64,000 nt of DNA from JAHQVI01 sp963749875 (GTDB lineage: Bacteria > Pseudomonadota > Alphaproteobacteria > Rhizobiales > Rhodomicrobiaceae). Below, one piece after another: positions 33,806 to 43,049 of the stretch (position 1 is the first letter of the stretch; each line of letters starts with the position of its first letter). The position numbers and the translations under genes were made by a program. Where the stretch lies: assembly GCA_963749875.1 (NCBI GenBank), contig CAVVOX010000002.1:1116001-1180000 (forward strand), read 5' to 3'. The notes beneath the pieces are model-generated. The model made no database searches, was not told the DNA's origin, and was given only the letters and a program-made list of their open reading frames with translations.

Positions 33806-35437
33806 TCAAAGCACCGGCCGCCCCCGGATGAGATCGGCGGCGCGTTCGGCGATCATGATGGTGGGGGCGTTGGTGTTGCCGCGGATGAGGGTCGGCATGA
33901 CCGAGGCATCGACCACGCGCAAGCCCTCCACGCCGATTACCTTGAGCTCTGGATCGACGACCGCGACCGGGTCGTCCGGCCGGCCGATGCGGCAGGTGCC
34001 GACCGGATGGTAGATCGTTTCCGCCTTTTCGCGGACGAAGGCGAGAATATCGGCGTCGGACTCCGTCTCGGGACCGGGATCGAGCTCGCGGCTCTGCAGG
34101 CGTTCGAATTCCGGCGCGGCCAGGATGCGGCGTCCGAGCCTGACGCCCTCGATCAGCATGCGGCTGTCGTGCTCATCCTCCAGATAATGCGGATCGATCG
34201 CGGGATAGGTGGCCGGGTTGGTCGAGACGAGGCGGATCTCGCCGCGGGTCTTGGGTTGCAGACAGCACACATGGAGGGAATAGCCGTAGCCAAAGACGGT
34301 CTTGCGGCCGTGATCCTCCATGCGGGTCGGGAGGAAGTGGAATTGCACTTGCGCGAGCGGCGCCTCAGGATCGATGCGCACGAAGCCACCCGCCTCGGCA
34401 AGATTGGAGGTCAGGAACCCGCGCTTCTGCAGCACATATTTGATCAGCGCCCAGACCCCGCGCGGGATCATCGACAGGGTAATGCCGTAGCCCGCGAAGG
34501 ATCTGCACTGATATTGCAGGATGATGTCGATATGGTCCTGCAGATTCCGGCCGACGCCGGGCCGGTCGGCGATAGGCGTGATGCCGAAATCCTGGAGCTG
34601 GGCCGCCGGGCCGATGCCGGACAGCATCAGAAGCTGGGGGGAGTTGATCGCGCCGCCGCATAGCAGGATCTCGCGATTTGCATTGAGTGTGAGGTGCGCC
34701 CCGCCGCGCGCGAGTTGGACGGCTTTGGCCCGCTTCTCCTCGAACAGGATCGCTTCGGCAAGGCTGTCGGTTAGAAGGACGAGATTTTGCCGCTTCCGCG
34801 CCGGACGCAAATAGGCGGTCGCGGCGGAGCAGCGGCGGCCCCGGCGCTGCGTCACCTGATAGAGGCCGAGCCCTTCCTGGCTTGCCCCGTTGAAATCGTC
34901 ATTGCGCGGAATTTGTAGGGCGCCGCCGGCCGCCGCGAAGGCTTGCGACAGCGGGCTCACATGGCGAAGGTCCTCGACCGACAGCGGCCCGCCCGTCCCG
35001 TGATAGTCGTCCTCGCCGCGCTCCTGGTCCTCCGATTTCTTGAAATAGGGCAGCACCGACGCCCAGCCCCAGCCTTCGGCGCCTTCCGCGCGCCAGGTAT
35101 CGTAGTCCTCGGGAACGCCTCGCGTGTAGCACATGGCGTTGATCGCGCTCGATCCGCCGAGCGTCTTGCCCCGCGGCCAGTAAAGGCGCCTGCCATTGAG
35201 CCTCAGCTGCGGCGTCGTTTCATAACGCCAGTCGATACTGGCTCCGGCTTTTGCCAAAAGAGCGAGGCCGAAGGGAATGTGGATGAGCAGGTTGCTGTCG
35301 GGCGGACCCGCCTCGATGAGGCAGACGGTCGTCTGCGGGTCTTCGGTGAGCCTTGCGGCGAGTGTTGCGCCCGCCGAACCCGCGCCGATGACGATATAGT
35401 CGAAGGCGCTTCCGTCGGTCACCTCCGCGCCTGTCAC
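33806..35437 (-). CDS. GMC-family FAD alcohol/choline dehydrogenase
   Basis: A 543-residue flavoprotein of the glucose-methanol-choline oxidoreductase family. It has the ADP-binding YIVIGAGSAGATLAARL near residue 10, the GMC signature 1 YWPRGKTLGGSSAINAM, signature 2 GGAINSPQLLMLSGIGPA, and the catalytic His in IYHPVGTCRIG near 473. Such enzymes oxidise primary alcohols to aldehydes with a quinone or membrane electron acceptor. The start ATG/GTG region at 35437 overlaps the aldehyde dehydrogenase stop by one base, so aldehyde made by this enzyme could be passed to the neighbouring dehydrogenase. Substrate not determined. Confidence 0.93.
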   Translation of the reverse strand: MTGAEVTDGSAFDYIVIGAGSAGATLAARLTEDPQTTVCLIEAGPPDSNLLIHIPFGLALLAKAGASIDWRYETTPQLRLNGRRLYWPRGKTLGGSSAINAMCYTRGVPEDYDTWRAEGAEGWGWASVLPYFKKSEDQERGEDDYHGTGGPLSVEDLRHVSPLSQAFAAAGGALQIPRNDDFNGASQEGLGLYQVTQRRGRRCSAATAYLRPARKRQNLVLLTDSLAEAILFEEKRAKAVQLARGGAHLTLNANREILLCGGAINSPQLLMLSGIGPAAQLQDFGITPIADRPGVGRNLQDHIDIILQYQCRSFAGYGITLSMIPRGVWALIKYVLQKRGFLTSNLAEAGGFVRIDPEAPLAQVQFHFLPTRMEDHGRKTVFGYGYSLHVCCLQPKTRGEIRLVSTNPATYPAIDPHYLEDEHDSRMLIEGVRLGRRILAAPEFERLQSRELDPGPETESDADILAFVREKAETIYHPVGTCRIGRPDDPVAVVDPELKVIGVEGLRVVDASVMPTLIRGNTNAPTIMIAERAADLIRGRPVL

Positions 35438-36855
35438 TAGACCGCTCCTTTCAGGCGCAGGAAGAGCGCGATCTGCCGCCTCATGCCCTTCGTATACGGA
35501 GGGAAAAGGCGATAGGTCAGGCTGAACCGGTCCCGCATGACGGCCCGCATGTTCGAAAACGCCTCGAAACCGGCATCGCCGTGATAGCGGCCGATCCCGC
35601 TCGGGCCGATGCCGCCGAAGGGCAGGCGCTCATTGGCGAAATGGATGAGTGTGTTATTGACGCAGGACCCGCCGGCCGGCGCTTCCGCGAGATAGCGGTC
35701 CGCGACGCCGCTCTCCTTGGTGAAGACATAAGAGGCAAGCGGCGTGGCGCCGGCATTGATATGCGCGATCGCGACGCCAGGGCCGGGAACGTTGCGGATC
35801 GGCAGGATCGGGCCGAAGATCTCCTCGCTGTCGACGCGCATGTCGGAATTGACGTTATCGAGAAGCGTTGGAGCGACAAAGCGCGATGCGATGTCGGTCT
35901 GGCCGCCGATCAGCACCTGCGCCCCTTTCTCGCAGGCATCGTCGATAAGCGCGGTGAGGCGCTCGGCATGGCGTTCGCTGATGATCGCGGCGAGGTCGCT
36001 GCCGCGCCGGCCCTGCTCGATCTCCCGCGGGAAGACTTTCCTGATGCGCTCGGTGAGCGCCTGCTTCAGCTCGCCCGCAATCGCCTCATCGGCAAGGATA
36101 TAGTCCGGCGCGATACAGGTCTGGCCGGCATTGACGAATTTGCCCCAGACGAGCTTGCGCGCGGTGTCGGCGATGTCGGCGCTCCGATGCACATAGGCGG
36201 GAGACTTCCCGCCGAGCTCCAAGGTGACCGACGTCGGCCCCTTGGCGGCGGCGGCCATCACGATCCGCCCGATCTTGGGGGAGCCGGTGAAGAAAATATG
36301 GTCGAAGCGCTGATCGAGCAGCGCCTCGGCGGTCTCCGGGCCGCCCTCGACCAGAAGGACCTCATCCGCGTCGAAGGCCTCTGCGATGAGATCGCGCAGA
36401 TAGGCCGCCGTTGCGGGAGCGAATTCGGAGGGCTTCGCCACGGCGGTATTGCCCGCGGCGATGCAGGCAATAAGCGGCCCCAGCAGCAGATTGGCGGGAT
36501 AGTTCCACGGCGCCATGATCAGGCAGACGCCCTTAGGCTGGGCAAGGATCTCGCTGCGCGCACCGAATAAGGTCAAAGGTGTGGACGCGCCCTTGGGCTT
36601 CGACCAGCGCCGGACATTGGCAATCGCGTGATCCAGCTCGGTAATGGTGGGCAGATATTCGACGATGTCGGTTTCCGCTTCGGGCCGGCCGAGATCCTGA
36701 GCAATCGCCTTTTGAAGTTCGGTGTGGCGTTTCACCAAAGCGCCGCGCAGCTTGCGCAACCTTTCCCGGCGGGCCTGCCAGGGCTCCGGCCGTTGCGCCT
36801 GAGCGCGCATGCGCAGCGCGTCGAGCCGCATGCCGAAACCGGGATCGAGTGCCAT
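35437..36855 (-). CDS. Aldehyde dehydrogenase, coniferyl/fatty-aldehyde type
   Basis: A 472-residue NAD(P)+-dependent aldehyde dehydrogenase of the class 3-like group. Motifs include MAPWNYPANLLLGPL, FFTGSPKIGRIV, the catalytic Glu in LELGGKSPAYV and the nucleophilic Cys in NAGQTCIAPDYIL, then EEIFGPILPI and PFGGIGPSGIGRYHG. The C terminus has hydrophobic and basic residues (YTKGMRRQIALFLRLK) that may touch the membrane, as in fatty aldehyde dehydrogenases. Start 36855 (MALDPGFGM) fits the family; the frame is open to 37077. It is coupled to the GMC oxidoreductase gene, which suggests a two-step alcohol-to-acid route. Confidence 0.92.
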   Translation of the reverse strand: MALDPGFGMRLDALRMRAQAQRPEPWQARRERLRKLRGALVKRHTELQKAIAQDLGRPEAETDIVEYLPTITELDHAIANVRRWSKPKGASTPLTLFGARSEILAQPKGVCLIMAPWNYPANLLLGPLIACIAAGNTAVAKPSEFAPATAAYLRDLIAEAFDADEVLLVEGGPETAEALLDQRFDHIFFTGSPKIGRIVMAAAAKGPTSVTLELGGKSPAYVHRSADIADTARKLVWGKFVNAGQTCIAPDYILADEAIAGELKQALTERIRKVFPREIEQGRRGSDLAAIISERHAERLTALIDDACEKGAQVLIGGQTDIASRFVAPTLLDNVNSDMRVDSEEIFGPILPIRNVPGPGVAIAHINAGATPLASYVFTKESGVADRYLAEAPAGGSCVNNTLIHFANERLPFGGIGPSGIGRYHGDAGFEAFSNMRAVMRDRFSLTYRLFPPYTKGMRRQIALFLRLKGAV

Positions 36856-37093
36856 GGTCCCCCTAGCGCCAGGTGAACGGATGATGTCTGCGACGCCGTC
36901 GAGAATGGGCGCGGATTCGGAGAAAGTCCAGCGGCACTTGGGTGTCTGTCCGTCGGTCGGTTCGTTTCCCTGTCGGGGCTGCAAGCCAGGGCAGCCTCGC
37001 AAAAGACGCGTCAATGCTGCTAGTCTCGGGAGGGGCTCGCGTGGGTGCGAAACGGGCAAAGACGGTCGGAACGGCAAAGGCTAGGGCAGACTC

Positions 37094-37885
37094 ATGAAGG
37101 ATATGGAAGGCAAGAATGTCATCATCACCGGCGCGGGCACCGGACTCGGTGCGGCGACGGCGCTCGCGCTGGCGAAGATGGGCGCCAATATCGCGGTGAA
37201 CTATTCATCCAGCGCCGATGCGGCCGAAAAAGTGGCTGCGGCCTGCCGCGAACAAGGCGTGAAAGCCGTCCCCATCCAGGCGAGCGTCGCCGCCTTTTCC
37301 GATTGCGAGCGACTGGTCGCCGAAACCGTTGGCGAGCTCGGCGGCGTCGATGTGCTGATCAACAATGCGGGCATCACCAAATTCGCCGATCAGAAGGATC
37401 TGGATGCGCTGACGGCGGAGGATTTCGAGCAGGTTTTCCGTGTCAATCTGATCGGCGCCTATCAAATGGCGCGGGCCTCGCGCAAAGCGCTGGAGGCCTC
37501 CGGCGCCGGGGCGATCGTCAACATCTCCTCCATCGCCGGCGTTATGGGGATCGGCTCGTCCATGGCCTATGCCGCCTCCAAAGGCGCGCTGAACACGCTG
37601 ACCCTCAGCCTTGCGCGGGTTCTTGCCCCGAAAATCCGCGTCAATGCGGTCTGCCCCGGCTATATCGCATCGGGATGGTTCACCAAATGGGTCGGCGAGC
37701 AAATGGAAGAAACGGTTGCGCGCAATATTGCGCAAACCACGCCGCTGGAGAAGGCCTCCACGCCTGAGGAGATAGCGGGAGCGATCATATTCTTCGCTTC
37801 ACCGGCCTCGAACAATATCACCGGTGAAATCCTGATCACCGATGCGGGGATGCATCTGAGCGGAGCGCCGCTAAAGGCGAGGTAA
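37094..37885 (+). CDS. SDR-family 3-oxoacyl-reductase-like protein
   Basis: A 263-residue classical short-chain dehydrogenase/reductase. It has the NAD(P) site TGAGTGLGAATALAL near residue 13, the structural NNAG near 93, and the catalytic triad Ser in NISSIAG and Tyr-x3-Lys in YAASKGA, then PGYIASGWF. Size and the C-terminal FASPASNNITGEILITDAG match FabG-like enzymes, but it is not in a fatty-acid gene cluster, so the substrate may be another keto or hydroxy compound. It is divergent from the aldehyde dehydrogenase gene, with 238 bases between the preferred starts. Confidence 0.9.
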   Translation: MKDMEGKNVIITGAGTGLGAATALALAKMGANIAVNYSSSADAAEKVAAACREQGVKAVPIQASVAAFSDCERLVAETVGELGGVDVLINNAGITKFADQKDLDALTAEDFEQVFRVNLIGAYQMARASRKALEASGAGAIVNISSIAGVMGIGSSMAYAASKGALNTLTLSLARVLAPKIRVNAVCPGYIASGWFTKWVGEQMEETVARNIAQTTPLEKASTPEEIAGAIIFFASPASNNITGEILITDAGMHLSGAPLKAR

Positions 37886-37975
37886 GCCAATCTATCCGTC
37901 CGCGTCCGGCGCGCGCGACGGGAACGATCCGCGCTTTCCGTTGTTACCCAAGCTCAGCTCACATCAAGAAAGAGA

Positions 37976-38476
37976 ATGCCCTGGCTCGACTCCTCCTTCA
38001 CCCACTTCCAAGAGACCGACATCGCATTGCGGCTCCTGATCGCCACGGCCTTCGGGGCGGTCGTCGGCTTTGAGCGCGAGGTCCGGGACCGTCCTGCCGG
38101 GCTGCGCACCCATACGCTCATCTCGCTGGCGGCGGCGCTTTTCACCATCGTCTCCTTCGAGATCTTCTACGGCATCAGGGCGGAGGGCGATGTCGCCAAT
38201 ATGGATCCCATCCGCCTGGTCGAAGGGGTAACGGCCGGCGTCGCCTTTCTCGCGGCGGGGACGATCATCCAGAGCGGCGGTAAGGTGCAAGGTCTGACGA
38301 CGGGCGCCGGCATGTGGCTTGCGGGCGCGCTCGGCATGGCATGCGGAGCAGGGTTCTACACGATCGCCGCGATGGGGGCGGTACTGACGATCATGATCCT
38401 TGCGATCATCCGATATTTCGAGGATCGCTACGTCAGACACGGAGAGACCCCGAGCAGCGATTCCCCGGATAAATAA
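37976..38476 (+). CDS. MgtC/SapB-family membrane protein
   Basis: A 166-residue inner-membrane protein with about five hydrophobic helices and the family motifs FGAVVGFEREVRDRPAGLRTHTLI, GVTAGVAFLAAGTIIQ and GLTTGAGMWLAGALGMACG. MgtC proteins help cells cope with low magnesium and, in pathogens, survival in macrophages; here no Mg-responsive leader was recognised. It lacks the C-terminal soluble domain of Salmonella MgtC, so it belongs to the short SapB-like group. It stands alone between the SDR gene and the TAXI binding-protein gene. Confidence 0.9.
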   Translation: MPWLDSSFTHFQETDIALRLLIATAFGAVVGFEREVRDRPAGLRTHTLISLAAALFTIVSFEIFYGIRAEGDVANMDPIRLVEGVTAGVAFLAAGTIIQSGGKVQGLTTGAGMWLAGALGMACGAGFYTIAAMGAVLTIMILAIIRYFEDRYVRHGETPSSDSPDK

Positions 38477-38647
38477 ACTGCGCGCAGATCGCGGTAACTC
38501 GCGGGTAGCGCTACCGATTGTTTTCGACGCACCCAATAGCGCCATTTTTTTATGTCGAATTCAAAAAGGGTTCCAACCCGCGTTCCGTCTAGTGTAGGCT
38601 TGGACGGTCCTGAAGAATACCCGCCACGAAAAAAGGGGAATAACATC

Positions 38648-39607
38648 ATGAAGATAACTGCTTTCGCCGGAGCGGCTGCGCTTGCTTTGGCCATGACCGC
38701 GCCTGCTTCGGCGCAGGAGAAATTTATTACCATTGGTACTGGCGGCCAGACGGGCGTCTACTATGTCGTCGGACAATCGATTTGCGCGCTCGTCAACCGT
38801 GGGACCTCCGAGCACAATATCAAATGCACCGCCCCGTCGACGGGTGGCTCGATCGCCAATATCAACGCCATCAAGGCTGGCGACCAGACGATGGGCGTTG
38901 CGCAGTCCGACTGGCAGTATCACGCCTATAACGGCACCTCCAAATTCGAAGGCAACAAGGTCGACAAGCTTCGCGCGGTCTTCTCGGTCCATCCCGAGCC
39001 TTTCACGGTCGTTGCCCGCGCGGATTCCGGCATCAAGACGTTCGACGATCTGAAGGGCAAGCGCGTCAATGTCGGCAACCCCGGCTCCGGCCAGCGCGGC
39101 ACGATGGAAGTGCTCATGGACGCCAAGGGTTGGACGATGGACGATTTCGCTCTGGCATCGGAGCTGAAATCCGCTGAACAGTCATCCGCTCTTTGCGACA
39201 ATAAGGTTGATGCGATCGTCTTCACGGTCGGCCATCCGAACGGCTCGATCCAGGAAGCTACCACAACCTGCGATGCGATCGTCGTACCGGTTACGGGTCC
39301 GGAAGTGGACAAGCTGGTCAGCGACAATCCCTATTATGCAAACGCCACCATCCCAGGCGGCATGTATAAGGGCACCGACAATGACGTGAAGACTTTCGGT
39401 GTTCGCGCGACTTTCGTGAGCTCGGCGGATGTGGATGAAGAGACCGTCTATCAGGTCGTCAAAGCCGTCTTCGACAATTTCGACCGCTTCAAGGAGCTTC
39501 ACCCGGCTTTCGCCAATCTGAAGCCGGAAGAAATGGTCAAGGCGGGCCTTTCCGCTCCGCTTCATCCGGGCGCGGAGAAATATTACAAAGAAAAAGGCTG
39601 GCTCTAA
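38648..39607 (+). CDS. TAXI-type TRAP transporter substrate-binding protein
   Basis: A 319-residue periplasmic protein with a signal peptide (MKITAFAGAA... cleaved near ASAQE). The TAXI family pattern is clear: ITIGTGGQTGVYYVVGQSIC, TGGSIANINAIKAGDQTMGVAQSDW, VNVGNPGSGQRGTMEVL and DAIVFTVGHPNG. Such proteins capture dicarboxylates or amino acids such as glutamate and deliver them to a fused TRAP permease, which is encoded just downstream. The start at 38648 gives the signal peptide; the open frame upstream to 38552 is not used. A terminator hairpin follows, likely making this gene more highly expressed than the permease. Confidence 0.94.
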   Translation: MKITAFAGAAALALAMTAPASAQEKFITIGTGGQTGVYYVVGQSICALVNRGTSEHNIKCTAPSTGGSIANINAIKAGDQTMGVAQSDWQYHAYNGTSKFEGNKVDKLRAVFSVHPEPFTVVARADSGIKTFDDLKGKRVNVGNPGSGQRGTMEVLMDAKGWTMDDFALASELKSAEQSSALCDNKVDAIVFTVGHPNGSIQEATTTCDAIVVPVTGPEVDKLVSDNPYYANATIPGGMYKGTDNDVKTFGVRATFVSSADVDEETVYQVVKAVFDNFDRFKELHPAFANLKPEEMVKAGLSAPLHPGAEKYYKEKGWL

Positions 39608-39620
39608 TCGGCCTGTGATC

Positions 39621-39649
39621 AGGCTGGTCCCTCGGGGCCAGCCTTTTTT
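39621..39649 (+). terminator. Rho-independent terminator between binding protein and permease
   Basis: Stem aggctggtcc / ggggccagcct (arms 39621-39630 and 39635-39644, one G-U pair) with a 4-base loop, then a T-run to 39649. It lies 14 bases after the binding-protein stop. Partial termination here would give more binding protein than permease. Confidence 0.85.
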
Positions 39650-39750
39650 ATATGCGTTTGCGCTTGCCTAGGGGCAGGCCCTTGCGCCAGCATTGATATA
39701 TCTGTCCGAATCTGGGCAGACGCGCGGATTTGAGCTTTTGGGACAGGCGG

Positions 39751-42531
39751 ATGACGGACAAGGATCAACAGCAGGCGGCCCGGGTCGAGATGGAAGGATC
39801 GGGGCATGGCGAGCTCAGCCAGCAAGAACTCGATGAACTCGTCGCCTCGAGCGACACCGGCGCGCGGACGCCCGGACCGATCGCCGCCAAAGTCCTGATC
39901 TATGTGGCGCTCGCCTGGTCGCTGTTTCAGCTTTGGTTCGCCTCGCCCATACCCTTCATCGTCGGCTTCGGCGTTTTCAACGACACCCAGGCGCGCGTTA
40001 TCCATCTCGCCTTCGCGCTCTTTCTCGTTTTTCTCGCCTTTCCGTCCGTGCGGACCCCGTTTCAGATCGGCCTTGGCGCGGTCGTGCCGGCCATTCTCGC
40101 CTGTCTGTTCATTTTCGGCTCGAAGGGCGAAATTCCCTCCTGGCTGATCGTTCTTTTCGCCGCCGGGATCATTACGGCGGTCGTTCTGGGCTCGCCCAAG
40201 GACAGGATCCCCGTCCAGGAATGGATCATGGCGATCGGCGCCGCGGCCTGCTCATTCTACATCTATGTCTTTCTCAATGACATTTCGGACCGCGTCGGCG
40301 CGCCCAATTTCTGGGATTTCGTTGTCGCTGTTCCCGGCCTGATGCTGCTGTTGGAAGCGACCCGCCGGGCGCTCGGTCCTCCGCTGATGATCGTTGCCAC
40401 GGTCTTCCTCACCTACACTTTCCTCGGCCCCTATATGCCGTCCATCATTGCGCATAAGGGCAATAATCTCTCCGAGGTGGTGAACCATCAATGGATTACC
40501 TCGGAAGGCGTGTTCGGCGTCGCGCTGGGCGTGTCGACCAGTTTTGTTTTCCTCTTCGTGCTTTTCGGCGCGCTTCTCGATAAGGCCGGCGCGGGCAATT
40601 ATTTCATCAAGGTCGCCTTCTCGGTGCTGGGCCATCTGCGCGGTGGCCCCGCCAAGGCGGCGGTGGTCTCCTCCGGCCTGACCGGCGTCATCTCCGGATC
40701 GTCGATCGCCAATGTCGTCACCACCGGCACCTTCACCATTCCCTTGATGAAGCGCGTGGGTTTCCCGCCGGAAAAAGCGGGCGCGATCGAAGCCGCGGCA
40801 TCGACCGACGGCCAGATCATGCCGCCCGTCATGGGCGCGGCCGCGTTCCTCATGGTCGAATTCGTCGGCATCCCCTACTCCGAGGTGATCAAGCACGCCT
40901 TTTTGCCAGCGGTGATCTCCTATATCGCCCTGTTCTATATCGTTCATCTCGAAGCCATGAAGCTGAATATGAAGGGGCTGCCGCGCGCCGTGCCGCCCAG
41001 GCCCTGGCTTCAGCGGATCGTCGGCTGGCTGGCGGGCTTTCTCGCCATCTGCCTCTTGGCGATCGGGGTCTATTACGGGCTCGGCTGGCTCAAACCCGCC
41101 TTGGGCCCGGCAGCAAGCTGGGTCATCGGGGCGGGACTGGTTGCAGTGTATCTCGGCCTGATTGCCTACGGGGCCGGCGTGCCGGAGCTTGAGCAGGACG
41201 ACCCGAACGAACCGATGCTGATGCTTCCGGAACCGGGGCCGACAGTGCGCTCCGGGCTGCATTTCCTGCTGCCGGTGATCGCGCTCGTCTGGGCGCTGAT
41301 GATCGAGGGGCTTTCCCCTGGCCTTTCAGCCTTTTGGGCCACGGCCTTCCTGATGCTGATCCTGATCACGCAACGGCCGCTCTTTGCGCTGTTCCGTGGT
41401 ACGGGCGATTATGCCGGTCAGATCAAACGCGGCTTCGTCGATCTCTATGAGGGGCTGATCTCCGGCGCCCGTAACATGATCGGCATTGCCATCGCCGTGT
41501 CGGCGGCTGGCATCATCGTCGGCGCGGTCAGTCAGACCGGCGTCGGCTCGGCGCTGGCCGAGGTCGTCGAGACGCTTGCCGGCGGCAATATGTTCTTCAT
41601 CCTGATGCTGACGGCGATCCTGTCTCTGATCCTGGGCATGGGATTGCCGACGACGGCGAATTACATCGTTGTGTCCGCGCTGCTTGCCCCGATCATCGTA
41701 ACGCTCGGGCAGCAGACGGGCCTCATCGTGCCGCTGATCGCCGTCCATCTCTTCGTCTTCTATTTCGGCGTCATGGCGGATGTGACCCCGCCGGTGGGGC
41801 TCGCAGCCTTCGCCGCCTCGGCTATATCTGGCGGCGATCCGATCAAGACTGGGCTGGTCGCATCCTTCTATTCTCTGCGCACGGCGATCCTGCCCTTCCT
41901 GTTCATCTACAACACCGATCTTTTGCTGGTGAATGTCGACTGGGTCGGCGGCGTCGGCATCTTCATAACCGCCACCATCGCGACATTGCTCTTCGCGGCG
42001 GCGACGCAACGGTATTTCTTTGCCCGCAGCTATCTCTGGGAGAGCGCGGTGCTCTTGCTCCTCGCCTTCACCATTTTCCGGCCGGGCTACTGGATGGACA
42101 TGATTTATCCCCCCTATGTGGAGCGTGCGCCCTCCGAGATTACCGATGCGGCGGCCAACACGCCGGCCGGTCAGCCATTGCGGATGCGGGTTTCGGGGCT
42201 TGATAAGCTCGGCGATCCGATCCAGTTCGTCGTGTTGCTCGATCTGCCCGATGGAGCGACCGGCGAGGAGCGGCTGCAAAAATCGGGACTCAGGCTGAAG
42301 ACCGATGGCGACAAGGTCATCATTGACGGCGTGCAGTTCGGTTCCCCGGCGAAGAAGGCCGGCCTCGATTGGGATCAGCAGGTTCTGGAAGTGCTGCGGC
42401 CGGCGGACCAGCCGTCGAAATATTTGATGGATATCCCGGCATTCCTGTTGCTCGGCTTCATCGTCTGGCTCCAGCGGCGCCGGATGGAGAGCGAGGAAGA
42501 ACGCAGAGATGCAGTTGGGGCCACCGTGTAA
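39751..42531 (+). CDS. TRAP transporter fused permease (TAXI type), 4TM-12TM, with C-terminal DUF3394
   Basis: A 926-residue inner-membrane permease that uses ion gradients to import the ligand of the TAXI protein upstream. After a soluble acidic N terminus (about 1-45) come the small-subunit-like helices, then the large DctM-like part with KAAVVSSGLTGVISGSSIANVVTTGTF, EAAASTDGQIMPPVMGAAAF and LGMGLPTTANYIVVSALLAP. The C-terminal ~150 residues (from about 785) form a soluble domain of the DUF3394 type, flanked by a last helix (FLLLGFIVWL). Start 39751 (MTDKDQQQ) is preferred to 39730. It forms a unit with the preceding binding protein. Confidence 0.93.
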   Translation: MTDKDQQQAARVEMEGSGHGELSQQELDELVASSDTGARTPGPIAAKVLIYVALAWSLFQLWFASPIPFIVGFGVFNDTQARVIHLAFALFLVFLAFPSVRTPFQIGLGAVVPAILACLFIFGSKGEIPSWLIVLFAAGIITAVVLGSPKDRIPVQEWIMAIGAAACSFYIYVFLNDISDRVGAPNFWDFVVAVPGLMLLLEATRRALGPPLMIVATVFLTYTFLGPYMPSIIAHKGNNLSEVVNHQWITSEGVFGVALGVSTSFVFLFVLFGALLDKAGAGNYFIKVAFSVLGHLRGGPAKAAVVSSGLTGVISGSSIANVVTTGTFTIPLMKRVGFPPEKAGAIEAAASTDGQIMPPVMGAAAFLMVEFVGIPYSEVIKHAFLPAVISYIALFYIVHLEAMKLNMKGLPRAVPPRPWLQRIVGWLAGFLAICLLAIGVYYGLGWLKPALGPAASWVIGAGLVAVYLGLIAYGAGVPELEQDDPNEPMLMLPEPGPTVRSGLHFLLPVIALVWALMIEGLSPGLSAFWATAFLMLILITQRPLFALFRGTGDYAGQIKRGFVDLYEGLISGARNMIGIAIAVSAAGIIVGAVSQTGVGSALAEVVETLAGGNMFFILMLTAILSLILGMGLPTTANYIVVSALLAPIIVTLGQQTGLIVPLIAVHLFVFYFGVMADVTPPVGLAAFAASAISGGDPIKTGLVASFYSLRTAILPFLFIYNTDLLLVNVDWVGGVGIFITATIATLLFAAATQRYFFARSYLWESAVLLLLAFTIFRPGYWMDMIYPPYVERAPSEITDAAANTPAGQPLRMRVSGLDKLGDPIQFVVLLDLPDGATGEERLQKSGLRLKTDGDKVIIDGVQFGSPAKKAGLDWDQQVLEVLRPADQPSKYLMDIPAFLLLGFIVWLQRRRMESEEERRDAVGATV

Positions 42532-42544
42532 GGCTGCCGCCTGA

Positions 42545-42567
42545 ACATCGCCGCTCTGCGGCGATGT
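42545..42567. terminator. Perfect hairpin between convergent genes (likely bidirectional terminator)
   Basis: Ten-base arms acatcgccgc / gcggcgatgt around tct (42545-42554, 42558-42567). It lies between the TRAP permease stop (42531) and the convergent erpA stop (42582). There is no long T-run on either side, so activity as a terminator is inferred from position. Confidence 0.55.
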
Positions 42568-42581
42568 AACACGCAATCCGC

Positions 42582-42911
42582 CTAAATGGTGAAGGAAACG
42601 CCGCAGCCGCAGGTCTGCGTGGCGTTCGGATTCTTGACCTGGAACGATGAGCCGATCAGATCGTCGACAAAATCGATCTCGGCGCCTTGCATGAACGGCA
42701 GCGAGACCTCATCGATCAGAACCGCAACGCCGTCCTTCTCGATCACGAAATCGCTATCCTCGCGGTCCGAGACCAGATCGAACGAATATTGAAACCCGGT
42801 GCATCCACCCGCCTGAACACTGACGCGGAGCATTGTCCCTGCGCCTTCCCCGGCGATGATTTCGGCGATGCGCTTGGCCGCGCGATCTGTCACTTCAACG
42901 GATGCCATCAC
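42582..42911 (-). CDS. erpA: Iron-sulfur cluster insertion protein ErpA (A-type carrier)
   Basis: A 109-residue HesB/IscA-like carrier that hands Fe-S clusters to apo-enzymes. It starts MMASVEVTDRAAKRI, and the three conserved cysteines are in GGCTGFQYSF (about 37) and TCGCGVSF (C-x-C near the C terminus). FMQGAEIDFVDDLIGSSF is typical of the ErpA subgroup. Its divergent neighbour is dgt, an arrangement common in Rhizobiales. No isc or suf genes are in the window. Confidence 0.94.
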   Translation of the reverse strand: MMASVEVTDRAAKRIAEIIAGEGAGTMLRVSVQAGGCTGFQYSFDLVSDREDSDFVIEKDGVAVLIDEVSLPFMQGAEIDFVDDLIGSSFQVKNPNATQTCGCGVSFTI

Positions 42912-43049
42912 TTTGCCTGTCGAATCGCATAAATTGCCGTTGACTTAATTTGCTTCTATGGAAATGGGGGTCGGGGGGCTTTTGTCAATCATTCCGTTGG
43001 TTAAGTCGTTCTGAGGGTGCCGGCGGAAAGCCAAGACTGGACGCCACCA

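Noticed and set aside
40252..42576. Long minus-strand open frames opposite the TRAP permease
   Set aside because: No hydrophobic or domain pattern; His/Arg/Gln/Glu-rich translations typical of antisense to membrane-protein genes.
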